Positions 1 through 11,400 of a DNA stretch of 64,000 nt are shown here, one piece after another (position 1 is the stretch's first letter; every line of letters starts with the position of its first letter). The stretch lies in assembly GCA_002633005.1 (NCBI GenBank), contig NMRA01000847.1, positions 1 to 64,000 of the forward strand. The letters are read 5' to 3'. Under the pieces are notes generated by a model. It was not told where the DNA came from and did no database searches. It saw only the letters and a list, made by a program, of their open reading frames with translations. The DNA is from Phoronis australis (taxonomy: Eukaryota; Phoronida; Phoronidae). The position numbers and the translations under genes were made by a program.

Positions 1-735
1 ACCGACAAAACCGGTGTTTACTGTTTTCTGGCATATTACTCTTATGTAACAGCTAAAAATAAAACAATAAAGTTTGTCATTGATTACATACTTTTCATAA
101 CAAGCATACCAATCAAAAGATGCCAATTTTCCTTAAAATAAAACCAATATGGCTGACAAAATGGCGGCTGAATCGGCAATTTAGTACATGTTGCAAGATT
201 TCTTTTTATATTTTGCCCTGAAAATGGCAAAAGTTTTATTCTTTTGTAAGTTAGTCAAATTGAAAATATCTGGACCTTACAATTGGTCACTGGTTTGCGA
301 GAAAAAAATCAAGATGGCTGCCAAAATGTCCGCCAAAATGGCTACCAATTCACAAACCCCAATTTACCGCAAGGCTTTAGCTAAATTTTCATAATAGCTT
401 TCACAAACTCAAATATTTTTCTGTAAAATATATTCATTTGAGGTATCAAAAATAATATTTGTTAGAAAAATATGTTATTCTGGTGGAGTTATTGGCTTAT
501 TCATTACACAAGTGGCCTTCTTTTCTCCTATTGGAGATATTATTAGTTGTTCCCAAGCATCGATTTCATCTGGTGCTGGCATGTATTGAGAATTTGGCTG
601 CTGATTTCCCTTGAATTTGATGAAAAGCAAATAGGATTGTGTAACAAAAAGTTATTAATTGAAATTTAATAGTTAGGAGTCACTTTAACATGCATGTTTT
701 TTATGAACATAGGTAACTGATTTTAGAGGAAATTA
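1..735. other. Noncoding, AT-rich, repeat-like left edge
   Basis: I see no convincing gene here. Short blocks rich in AAGATGGC and AAAATGGC occur near 148-165 and 310-345. Related blocks in the opposite orientation lie near 4135-4165 and 4286-4316, on the far side of the pseudogene at 736-3670. They may be outer parts of one mobile element, but no clean terminal repeat or target duplication could be defined. The small open frame at 188-394 is not supported by splice sites or composition. Confidence 0.5.
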
Positions 736-3670
736 GTGCCAGCAAACAAAACGACTGTCACAGTGATCCGCAGCCACTTGTTTTTAGCCAGGCTTTTAAG
801 ATTTCATACTGAGATGAGCTTTCTGGAATGTATTGGATATGAAATGTCAGGCACAGGGCTTCAAGAAGTTCTTGAGACGGTGCATGCATTAAACAGTGTG
901 ATCCTTATGTTGAATGGAAAAAGTGTGGATAGAGCAGTGAGGGGGCATATGCTAGTAGACTCAGCACTGAATGCTATCATAAAAGCCGGAACATTCAACA
1001 TCCCACTTCCAAACATTGACAGATCAAGTAACGCCAATCCAAAACCAATGAAGAAAGAAATTCAGGTTCTTTAGAAATTCCAGGAGTCCGGAATGTCACC
1101 AACACAGAACACACAGATTCCATGCCAAGAGGTAGAGCAGTTCAATGCTTGAAAACAAATTTTGGCTCGTCAAAATATGGAGACAGATGCTTCAGACATC
1201 CCAGACATCCCAACTGATCACATAAATAGATGTATACTATAGGGCATGCCATGCCTAGCCTCTGTCTTCCGATTCTGAACCTTGGATTACAGTGGAAAGC
1301 CTTCACGAGAGTTCACTTTTGGCTTCCGACCTACTGCCATTGGTATATTCAAACACGACTGAATCAGAGTATAGGTCTTCAGAATTCGCAGAGACAGAGA
1401 ATAGTTCATCAGAAGAATCAATGGCCAATGATATTCTTCATGAAGATTTGAGAGCTGGTCTGAAGCGGTATGATGATCTAATTGCTGACATGACGTCTGT
1501 GTGCGATGATGTATGCTCGTCGGAGTGTCTTGTGGGTATCCATAAAAAATTGAAGCACATAAATCAGACTTGTCCTTGCAAAGTTGAATCATTAGTCTTT
1601 GGCTACAGTATATGAAGATGATTGACATCCTTTGACATTTTTAAAAGCAGAAATAAAGTCAGATTGGGAGCTTCACTTAAAAGCAGTTTCTGAAGTGCTG
1701 CCTTACTTTGTAGCTGCTGGTCACAACTGTTATGCCGAATCTTCATACACATACTTGCAGCAGACGTAGCAACTCGAAAACACCTGTCCAGACGTCTACG
1801 GCCAACACACCATAAGACAAAGTGACAGATTCTGGGCAGGCTTGTCATAATGAGATATGATCTTGTAATTGAAAAAACGCTCATGAAAAGTATTAAAACA
1901 ACAGGAGGTTTAACTAGAGGTTGCAAAATGGGAGATACACAGAGTGCACAGTGGCTGCTTTCCTTGCCGGCATGTTCAAGTATAAATGGTGCCATGCAGA
2001 CTGTGACAAACTTGAGTTGTGAAACAAGTCAACAGCATAAAACATGTACCCAGGCAAGACTGTCGCGTGAACACAAAGACATCCGCAGCCTTGTTGAATT
2101 CCTCCAAAACAGTAATCCATTTTAAAGGGAAACATTACAGAACATCGCCACTGGTGTGACTGCAGGCACATGCGTCAGTGCCGAAAATGCCAGAGAAGTG
2201 GGGAAGGCGGTTCGCTTGTCTATGGGGGGGGGGGTCAAGTGTGAAAGACTCCACATTTAGAAAGACAGACAAGGTTGTGGCAATGTCAAGTCAATCAGTT
2301 CATGCTGCTACTAGTGGATCCATGACTGCTATTTCAGCAAATCCTGACAGCTGCAAAAGACAACAGTGAAAGTTCATCAAGCCTTTTGAAGTTTGAACTG
2401 TGTGTTGGTTCCCCTGCTCTGGTTGATACATCTGGTCTTCCCAGAATAGCTAATAAATCAATGTGAGCTGATGCACTCTGGTCCAGTGGGGGACTACCTG
2501 AGGATTTCAATTTCCAGAAAACACGGTGATGCATGTAATCGACGGCGGTTCTCTCCTTCACCGCATTCCATGGTCTGGAGGTGCAACGTTTCAGTCATTT
2601 GATAGAGCTTATGTGGATTACATCAGCAAGTGCACCCAGCCTACTGTTGTTTTTGATGGTTACTGAGATGGACCATCAACTAAAGATGTCTCTCATATTC
2701 GAAGACTGGGTGGGGTGGTTGGAACTGAAGTTCACTTCAATGGTGACATGGTGGTCAAGTAAAAAAGGAACATTTTTGGCAAAGAGCAAAAACAAACAAC
2801 GATTCATTCACTTCTTGTCAAGTTTGCTAGGAAATGTTGGTTGCACAGTGGTACAAGCTCAAAGTGACGCAGAGGTTTTAATTGTAGAAACAGCTGCAGT
2901 AGAGAACGCAGCACAAGGTCCAACTACACTTATTGCAGACGATACAGACTTGGTTCTTTTGCGTTACCATGCTACTTCACAACAAATTCCAATGTTCATG
3001 AAATTTGACAAGAGGCACCAAAGGAAAAGGAGAGTCTGGGTAATCAAGGAGTTACAGTTGTATCTTGGTGCCAAAACTTGCGCAGTTTTGCTATTTGCAC
3101 ATGCAATAGGTGGTTGCAACACAACATTACAGTTGTTCGGTATTAGCAAAGGCTCTCCCATTCAAGAAACTGCGTGATCGAGAATTCTGCAAAAACTCTA
3201 TTATGATTATTCACTAGACACATGCAGCTGAAGCAAGACATATTTGAAGCTGACAAGAGTTGTATCAGTGCTTGGTGGTACTGGCTCTGGAAATTTGGAT
3301 GACTTGCGATACAGGCGGTTTGTAGATGAGGTGTCAGACTAGCCACAACTTTCTTCAGTAGCTAAAGTCCATGCTACCGGGACATATTATCAAGAGCAAG
3401 AGCGGTCAAGTTTCCATGGCTGTGGCCTAGACTCGCTGTATTGGGGATGGATGCTGGCAGGTGGAAAATTCATTCCTACGACGACGGACCAGTCAGCATC
3501 ACCAGAGAACCTGGTGAAAGTAGTGAGACCTTCGTGTAAGAACAATGCAGTTCCAAGAGATGTACTTGCAAGAAGTTAGGATTGCCGTACTCGGTTGCAT
3601 GTGGAGAATGTCGTGGTTTTAGCTGCAGCAATTCATTCTCAGTTGACAGAGATTAGTTGTGTAAATACTG
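736..3670 (+). pseudogene. Decayed copy of a multicopy invertebrate gene family (PIN-like region plus Cys-rich tail)
   Basis: Open pieces in shifting frames follow one another in the order expected of one long protein: 736-1074, 1292-1615, about 1650-2125 (containing KSIKTTGGLTRG and a QWLLSLPAC stretch), 2581-3177 and about 3200-3650. The 2581-3177 piece contains DAEVLIV, then LIADDTDLVLL and LLFAHAIGGCNTT, a pattern resembling acidic active-site blocks of PIN/FEN-like nuclease folds. The 3' end holds a Cys-rich run (RCTCKK, ACGECRGFSCSN) like a CXC (tesmin/TSO1-type) module. I recognise the arrangement as an uncharacterised, highly repeated gene family of invertebrate genomes; that recognition is from memory and was not searched. 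Stops, frameshifts and an 11-G run (2224-2234) show that this copy cannot encode the full protein. Whether it is a transposon gene or an amplified host gene cannot be settled here. Confidence 0.7.
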
Positions 3671-4474
3671 GTTGATTGTGCATAGATTCACTAGCATTTA
3701 CAACTAACTGTAAGTGACACAGACAGTGTGAATAGTAGATCACTGAATTAATTGCAGAGAGTTACTTTCAATACAGCACATTTTTTCAGGAGAAGAATGA
3801 TCCTTCAGTCCAGGCAAACCTGATCTTTTTGACCCAAATAAGTTATTCGTTAAACCATCTTGAAAATGATAGTAGTAATCATCAAGAGCCAGACAAAACT
3901 TATTGTAATGGACGTGCTGACCTAAAAAACTCAGGATATGGCGTGTCTCTGGAATCTGAAGTTCTCACACAAAGCAATTATTAGGTGGCCATCTTAGAAA
4001 ATGGTGGAAGTAATCATTAGAGCCAAACGCAGTGAGTCTAAATGGATTAGTCGACCCAGAAAACCTATGATACAATGTTTGAAGCAAGACGCACTTATCT
4101 GTTTGTGCGAAGTTAAGCGATTAGAAATAGATTTGGCGCCCATCTTGGAAAATGGCGGACGGTGTCACCACAGCCAGGCAAAACCATTTCCAATGCATTT
4201 GATGACCCACAAAACATAAGTAAACTTTTTTGAATTTTTACTCTTATCACATTCCACTCTTGAGTTATATTGAGCACCAGAAAATCTGGCTGCCATTTTG
4301 TCCGCCATCTTGAAAAACCAACTTCCGCCACTCCGATTCCGGTAGACTTTTCTTCCAGCTAAGAGGTGTGAAAGGATACGATTCATGCAATAAAACCTTC
4401 TGTTGCAATTTTTCCGGGTTATCCGTAGAATGACTGGACTATACATGCACATGTAAGCCGTCAGTCATAAGCCG
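3671..4474. other. Repeat-like flank between pseudogene and duplicon edge
   Basis: No gene seen. The stretch contains repeated GGCCATCTT and AAAATGG blocks (near 3985, 4135 and 4286-4316). The last is in inverted orientation to the block at 310-345. Homology to the tandem duplicon starts abruptly just after this stretch, at about 4475, so insertion or deletion associated with this repeat probably truncated the array. Confidence 0.5.
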
Positions 4475-5100
4475 GGAGACAAAAGAGTGATAGCATGCAG
4501 AGGTCTAATTCCCAAGTCTTCCACCATTACCTACTTATCCAAGTGCAGTAACATACAGCCATCTATTAGCTCTGAACGCTGGAACTCTTCAGTGTATTCT
4601 TGAAGACCGAAAGTATTCAAGAGAAGGCAAACTTGACCCACACCCATAGAACGAATCTTCATCGTACCCGTGCCACTTTTGGCATCATAACCCTCGAGAT
4701 CCTAGTAGCTTGGAGGAGCCATCTACACATCACAGGGCAGCTGCGAGTAATGGCCGTCTGGGTTGGCACACTCCTGCAACGAGTTTTCAAGCTTAGTTAT
4801 CGTGTTCCTTGATTCAGAGTTGGTTTTCTCCAAGTTCTGTTGAAAAGAATATGTTAAATCACGTGAGAAGTGTCTTGCCTTGTGTCTTTGTATAGAAATG
4901 TATGTTAACTTAGTCAATCTTATGTTTTTTGACCTAAAGTTGGGAGGTCGGAAAATAAATAGACAACTCGATTGTCGCTTGCTGAATCATGGGTGGTCTA
5001 CTATGTATCGCGAGGTTCGGTGTGAAATTGAAGTAAAATATTCATACAATATCACATTTTATACAGTGCAATACCACAGAGATGGATGTAAAAATCACAA
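4475..5100. repeat. Truncated end of a preceding tandem unit
   Basis: This segment matches 24768-25390 and 48138-50390 (minus the Penelope insertion). It contains the decayed SAM exon and the adjoining intron piece. Homology with the right-hand copy stops at about 5100/50390, where the other units continue into the next unit's 5' flank. The simplest reading is that 4475-5100 is the tail of an additional, now mostly lost, unit upstream of unit 1. Confidence 0.75.
4477..4836 (-). pseudogene. Decayed orphan SAM-domain terminal exon (copy A)
   Basis: The minus strand reads as the terminal exon of the SAM gene at 48138-48509, with the splice acceptor still present (AG just above 4836). The ECANPDGHYSQLPCD and VGQVCLLLNTFGLQEYTE stretches are recognisable. 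Three in-frame stops interrupt it: one after LPCD, one inside the PSYEDLEG segment, and one inside the LDKEVMVED helix. There is also an in-frame one-codon insertion near the middle of the SAM domain. It has no partner exons of its own. It is a relic left by the tandem duplication, far more decayed than copy B (24768-25145). Confidence 0.85.
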
Positions 5101-5202
5101 TAATACTGTTGCGTCTACTGAGCTCTCACAATGAGCCGCGTGTCTAATTGATGATTGCGGAAAGTAAGCATTTTGGAAAGTACCTAATAAGAGTAAAACT
5201 TT

Positions 5203-5248
5203 TCAAATAAACACACACAAATCAGGAACCCCAACTGGGACTCGAACC
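5203..5248 (-). mobile_element. SINE fragment (B-box and 3' part)
   Basis: On the minus strand this matches the B-box and downstream part of the SINE at 11899-12040 (GGTTCGAGTCCCAGTTGGGG, then CCTGATT and TGTGTTTATTTGA). Unit 2 lacks it at the matching place, where an unrelated stretch of about 1.16 kb (25496-26655) lies instead. Confidence 0.65.
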
Positions 5249-5758
5249 AAATGAGTTAAGTATCGATGCACGAAGCGACGAGGTTTATCTGGATTTTCCT
5301 TCTGTGTCTCTTGACATTGTGACGCACCTCTTACCATGTAAATGGATACACACAACCGCCGTCAAGAATCTCAATGCCGTCACTGTACGGGTAACCGACT
5401 GGTGATAAAGTTGGCAAAAATCTAAATTCAAAGTCGATCGATTAATTAAAATTTGAGTAAAAGTTTGACAAAACTAACAACAAAAACCAATTTCTATCTA
5501 CCTAATGAACATATGAATACTGAAATTTTGATTCTAAGTTAAAAATTAAAGAAGTTAGGGTGGTTTAAATTGGGACCGCTTTTTCTGTTTAGTGCCGAAA
5601 ACGTCCCAGTCATTACTACAGCACAACGAGAATAGTTGACTTTACAAATGAATACACGGACATACATGTAACTCCTAAAGTTAAAAAGAATCAAATCGCA
5701 AGAAAGACAATTTCCACCGTGTTTGTAACAAAACAGACGTGTGTATTCAATTTCTCAC

Positions 5759-5926
5759 CAAATCCCTTTCAGTTCGGATGCGTTCCTCTATGTAAAGTTG
5801 CTGTAAGATGATTTGTCTGGCTAGAGATTTGATCACACCCGTCTTCGAGAAATTCCCAGCATTCTGCGCGGACGTAGACGATTCTACGACCACAAGGGCG
5901 ACAAGAAGAGCCAATGGGACCTTCAT
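5759..5926 (-). pseudogene. Orphan antisense paralogue of the secreted gene's first coding exon (open in unit 1)
   Basis: On the minus strand, an ATG at 5926 directly follows a splice acceptor (TTTAG), exactly as in the main gene. It opens a 55-56 residue frame with a hydrophobic signal peptide (MKVPLALLVALVVVESS) followed by VIKSLARQ, IILQQL and EERIR. The main gene's exon 1 (8477-8651) reads VIKSLARQ, LILQQL and EERIR at the same positions. A GTGAGA donor follows, but a one-base loss relative to the unit 2 copy changes the donor phase. No other exon of a minus-strand paralogue was found between here and 4475. It is probably a relic of a head-to-head gene pair; it could also be a first exon of a transcript I cannot reconstruct. 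Confidence 0.75.
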
Positions 5927-7441
5927 CTAAATGCGATACAAAATTAGGAGAATGAAAAGCTGTATTCCACCTTATTTAACTGGCTAAAGACAAAAATGGA
6001 TTTAAACCTTTTACTTGCTCTCATAAAATTGGTCTAACTACATTCCTTACTATGATTGGATTCTCATTTCTATGAACTCAACCCACAGGTAATGAATATA
6101 CTGTATATGCACCACTCACAATTTCAAGTTTAGCCATCCCCAATAAAGTCTCGAGGGTTTTTTGGGACACCGATGGTTTCACCGTTTGTAATGGTAACGG
6201 AATGGAATCTTCACTGCAAGGAACATTACGAGACTGGTTGTATTGGTATTCAATGCCGAACACAATTTTGTTTTTAGCTAGTAAGGCAAAATGTAAATTT
6301 AAATATTGTTCGTTAAAATTGTGTCCGTCAACGTCATTTGCGTCATCTAGATGGACACTTTGTTTTAGACGATCGTTGTCAAGAGCGGAATAATGAAAGA
6401 GAAAAAGTTGATCCGTCCGGATTGAGATGGAAAAAATTTCAAAATTTATCCCCTGAATAAATTGTTACGAGGCGGCAATTAGTACATTGTTCAGACACGT
6501 GCGTTGTCATTGCTGCTATCCAACTGTTATGCAAACGAGCTCAGAAATTGACCTCGATGTTGCTTCGAATCCATTTCAGGATTCGGTTGTACCTCATTGT
6601 CTCGCTGTGTTGAAACATTTTTGTTTGAAAATATGAGGGTTTCAGTCTGCACAAATTAGATTGATTTTGCCGAAACATCTTGAAATTCATCAACAAATGG
6701 TGGAAGACGAAAAAAAAAATAAACAGAATAAAAATGAACCATTTTAAGAAGTGAAACTATGGTGGCGGAAGTGACATTTTCACATAATTGCAAAAATCTA
6801 AACTTTGATTTGTGGTTTTCAAAGGGGAAACGATTGTCCACCCGCCCATGATCTTGTGTCGCGTACATGTACGTTTACAGCGACACACATCCCGTTGTGA
6901 GATGATCCTATCTGTCGCACGTATTACTTAATACCGCAGTGAAATGTAACTGGATCTTACAGGATATGCATGCAATTAGCGTATACGTGAGCTTAGTTTT
7001 TGCAGGTTTTTACGTTACGCCTGTGGAAGATATTGTCTGAAGTCTTTCTTCTACAGAATGTTAGCACAGAGCAATATTTCTTTAAATCCTAAGTTTCGTC
7101 AGTGAAAGTGATTTGAAATTACTGACACTTGTAGTGAACAGGGGTAGGAAAAATACATTCACCAAAGTTTATTACAATCTTCTGAAAGCCTTGAAAGGAG
7201 CGTACTTCCAAATTCGAATATAGACTGTGTTTGGAGAGGTAAACTCACCATTCTTAAACATGTGCACAATTTTATACATTGTGTAAGGCACTTTCAAAAC
7301 GTTTGTGCACTGATATTCAAATGGAAGGTAACAGCATTATTATTCTCTAGAACATTTGCTTACAATTCATCAATTACAGACCAAACCTTACCTGGATATA
7401 TAATCACAGGCGTAGGTCGTGATAACTTATCTTTGGAAGTT
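5927..7441. other. 5' flank between the divergent exons, unit 1
   Basis: No coding gene is recognised. The stretch matches unit 2 (29034-30831) throughout. A block at about 6170-6420 occurs once here and twice in tandem in unit 2. The interval between the antisense orphan exon and the main gene may once have served as a bidirectional promoter region; this is inference from geometry only. Confidence 0.5.
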
Positions 7442-7456
7442 TATATAAGCCACGTG
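7442..7456 (+). promoter_or_regulatory. TATA box with adjacent CACGTG E-box, unit 1
   Basis: TATATAAG at 7442-7449 is followed by CACGTG at 7451-7456 and then CAGATGTCAGTTCTCACGG, a plausible initiator at about the right spacing. The same block is kept in unit 2 (30832-30846). It lies about 1 kb upstream of the first coding exon, which begins immediately after a splice acceptor, so one or more untranslated exons must lie between. Promoter function is inferred from motif and conservation. Confidence 0.5.
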
Positions 7457-7529
7457 ACCAGATGTCAGTTCTCACGGCGCATGCGTTCCGATCTGGTTAC
7501 ATTTAGATTAGAACTAACTTTACTCGATA

Positions 7530-7649
7530 ATGGCGAGCGTAATGGTAGTAGAGAAAACGAAAACAATGATAGTGGCCAACATGCTGATGATTTGCAGTGT
7601 CTTAATTTTTGTAGAAATACATGTGCACGCACAAACTGAACTTCATTTG
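7530..7649 (+). other. Short signal-peptide-like open frame, unit 1 only
   Basis: Downstream of the putative TATA box, an ATG opens a frame of about 40 codons with a hydrophobic core (MLMICSVLIFVEIHVHAQ), which looks like a signal peptide. The matching stretch in unit 2 (about 30930-31010) has a stop codon within the core. It may be 5' untranslated sequence that is open by chance. I would not call it a gene without transcript data. Confidence 0.25.
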
Positions 7650-8174
7650 TAGGCAAGATCCCATTCTTTATGGCTGAGAATTTTAATTCGCAGAATAATG
7701 TTAACACTCACGGACAATATTAAGTAGGAACAGCTTACCAAATACTGAAAAAACTAGACATATATAACACCAGAGCAAATTCTACGTGCTAGGAACCAGT
7801 TTTTACAAGTAAATGTCACAATAGTACATTGTCTTTTGTCTAAACATCGGAATGTACGGACGGATAAGCCCCATGTTTGACGAAATCAGTCCAAGGTTTA
7901 AAATTAGTAAATCAGTCTACAACTCGAAGCCAAAGGGAAAAAACCTAGTTTGCATGTGAGCAGGCTACAGTTATAGTTCGCCTACATCATCTGAAAGAAC
8001 GCGCAGTCTCGAATTTTTCGAGTCCTCGCCACGCCCAATTCTGTAGTAGGCACGTGCTTCTTTGCATGTATGACAGCGACGCCCCTGAAATTTAATCACA
8101 ATTATCAAAACTCAGTGTTATGATGGGCGGCTGCGATTAGTGTGGGATCACGCTCACGTGACGCTTTATTGCAG

Positions 8175-8211
8175 GGAACATGTTGGAGAGCTATCATTCG
8201 GAGGGCGAAAG
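8175..8211 (+). other. Putative 5' untranslated exon, unit 1
   Basis: A 37-base segment is bounded by a pyrimidine-rich acceptor (TTTATTGCAG) and a strong donor (GTGAGA). The matching segment in unit 2 (31737-31773) has the same length and both sites. It would splice to the ATG-bearing exon at 8477. The unit 1 version contains an ATG that unit 2 lacks, so only unit 1 would have an upstream start codon here. No transcript evidence is available. Confidence 0.45.
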
Positions 8212-8476
8212 GTGAGAGAAGAGCTTGTTTTCTCGGCAACTGCAGGAGCATGTTTTTATAGGACTTTAACCGACCTTGATTTAGTTTCCGTTTTTGCTTT
8301 CCACAAATACGAAATTTTGCATCGCCTTCAGTAAAATGAGGAGTTAGTTTATCGCATTTGACTTTCAAATAACGTCTGCATTTTTTATCAAGCGACATAC
8401 AAAACGAGATTTTAAAAACTCTCTTTTTCCTGATTTCACGCTTATTTTGCTCCCATAGTAATGGTTTCAATTGTAG

Positions 8477-11400
8477 ATGTTGCTCTCAATCCTGGCATTT
8501 GTCATTGCTCTGGTGGGCCTGTGCTCACCGGCGGCCATAAGCAAGAATGACGTGGACAAGAAACAGACGGATGTCATCAAGTCTCTAGCGCGCCAATTGA
8601 TTCTGCAACAACTTGCCATCGAAGAAAGAATACGATCAGAGGGCGACTCAGGTTAATTATGAAAACAATCCCAACTTATCTGAGCATAAAAATTTAGGTG
8701 AAGTAATAGGTACAAACTAACGGCTGTTCCTTTTGCTCTTTCAAATCTCGAAAATAAAATAAAAACAGAACCACTAGCTGCTTAGTTTTATGTCGATTCG
8801 TTACATACAGTGTAAATACAAAAGAAAAAAGCGAGTTCGTATAAGAACTTCATTCCATAGACCGTGGGCGGCGCTGCACTGAAAAAGTGGGGCTCCACAG
8901 GGGGCTGGGGGAGGCCTGTAGCCCCCCAGCCCCCTATGGTACGCCGCTCATGCATATGCGTATAAAAAGTTCGTTTCCATTGCCGACCTCATTGGTATAA
9001 AGAGTTTAAAATCTTATGAACACAGCCCATGGCCTTCATGTTTAGCCAAGTAATGAGCGTTCCTCAGTCTGGAAGCATTTACAGAAGCAATCTAAATAAC
9101 ACTGAAACAGTGACATATAATTGCTTTTAAAAATAGTTGTGTGTAGAGTCAGATCAAATTTCTGTCTTAATTCTCGAGCCACCGTTCGTGAAACTGACCC
9201 CTTGACATTAGAACGAAGACGGAAATGTTTCGACATGACAAAGATGACATCGCGCATTCCTTTTATGTATCTCAGGACCTTGAGATTCCGACTTTTCTCG
9301 GGATATTAGGAGCTCGAAATCGTGGCTTATTTATTTCGGGACCTCGAGATCCCAATCTTATTATTTCGGAATCACGAGAGGTCCGGCTTAATTATCTTGA
9401 CATATCTCGATTCTATCAACACAGTCTATTTTCAAATCTCAGCGTTCTTAACTAGTAAATAATGGTTTTCACAACGAATACTCGAACTAGTTGGGATAAA
9501 AATTCGTTGCCAACTAAACTGAATGCATGGCCAGTGGCGTCGAGAGGAGGTGGACAGGAGGGCCCAAAGCCCCAAGACACGTGGCAGTGAAGGGGGCCCG
9601 TCGGTGATGAAAAAAAACGTTGCAACAAAAAATAAACGTTCAAAACGTCTGAGCCGGTCACCTCAGTTGGACTAGGACAAAAACTCAGAAACCCGCGAGT
9701 GGCCCTGAAAATTTCATGGAAACAGTTTAAAATTGCTGCGTACTTGTGTCTCACTGTTGAATCTGTTAAAGGAAGAGACGATGAAAATCACGAATTTTCT
9801 TGCACAACAGCATATACATGTAATATGGGCTGCAGGCAAGTTCTATCAAATAATAAATGTTCTCCAGGTAAACTAACATTTCGGCGTCATCCTTACCGAA
9901 ATGTAGTTGAGCCTGTACCACTTCAGCAAAACTGTAATAATAAAGCAGGCGGTTCCTCCTTACATTGTACTTCAAAAATAATTCTACGCAAGTGCGTCTC
10001 CTTAAAACCCCATTGTTCTGAGCCATGACACCCTGATGTGCATTTCATTTTATCAAATAATTCAAATGGCTGTTGCACCAGAAAAGTTTCAACATTTAAC
10101 GTAATAAGATAAATAATTCACCTTTCAACGTGCACATGCGATCCTATCTGGCTTGTGGTCTCAACGAAGAAAAGTAAGTGACAATAATAAAACAAACAAG
10201 TCAAATTATTCAACTTCAACATATTTCGATGTCTCAGACATCATCATCAGGACATGTAATCAAGGCCATCGTCAACCTTAACCCACACAATCAGTAGAGA
10301 TGTTAAGAAGCAATATTACTGCAACAAAACATCAATGACAACGCTTTTGTTTAGAACTTCCATCTGCCAACAGATCGGATAACATGATTTGAGGAATAAC
10401 ACAAAACGTACCGAGAATGGCGTGGATGAAGTAATATCCCACGACACACTATTCTTCGTATCGCGGAATAATGTCGAGTGGGATATTACTTCATCTACGT
10501 CAATCAGGGTACGTTTTGTGTTTATTCCCTAGCCTTCGAATTCCTTAGTTTCTTTCATTTTTTCAGCAGATTTTTAAATAGTTCAAGTGGTGGATCACAT
10601 CTTTTATGTATGTAATTAAACGTTAGGTTGCAAAGTTGTCTCTAGTAAAAGAACATATTTAAATGTAAGTGTTTATTACTTGAAAAGAGAAAACAAAGAT
10701 GAAAACAACAATAACTCTGCATTGAACTCGTAATACTTGTAATATTTCTCTGAAAATAGTTAAATAACAACCATATTTCATATTTTAGATACGAGGAATC
10801 GACGCCTGAGTTGCAGACGATAAAATATGTACCCATTGAAAACTTAGACTGAAGGGTCTTATAATTAACAGTTTTGTTCTAGGTGTTACGTTTGGGAACT
10901 GGTTGTACATGTATGTTTAGTGTCATTTGCACTGCTGCAATTGTATTACTTAAACTACTTTCGGAAAGTTTGATGATTGAACCGGCTAACGATGTCGAGT
11001 CGACGTTGACCTACGTTTTGAACTTTCCGTGTCAGAGGTCGCTGTTGAATAGTGCGGGATGTGAATAGGGAAAACAATATCACATGGCCGTATTGCACTC
11101 GTCAGATTCAACGCGTTTGGGATTGAGGACAGAACTTAGATTCATCACGGCACGACAGATTTACGTGTCTAATGTTAATATGTCAGATATTAATGGGATG
11201 ATTTTAAAAATATTCTTTCTGCTTAAAACTGCAGTGCTACTAGACAAAAGTTTTGCTGGCTGAAAAGCAAAAACAGAGTTAGATCTCTGTAGACATGCTC
11301 AGGCATCACTTTGGTATCATTATTAGCGTTAGGCATCTTCGGCGTTTGGTGTCAAGACTATGGCTCGCACGTCGTAGAAATTATTCAGACAATAATGATA

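Noticed and set aside
1287-1628. 113-residue minus-strand open frame
   Set aside because: It is antisense to the better supported pseudogene frame at 1292-1615.
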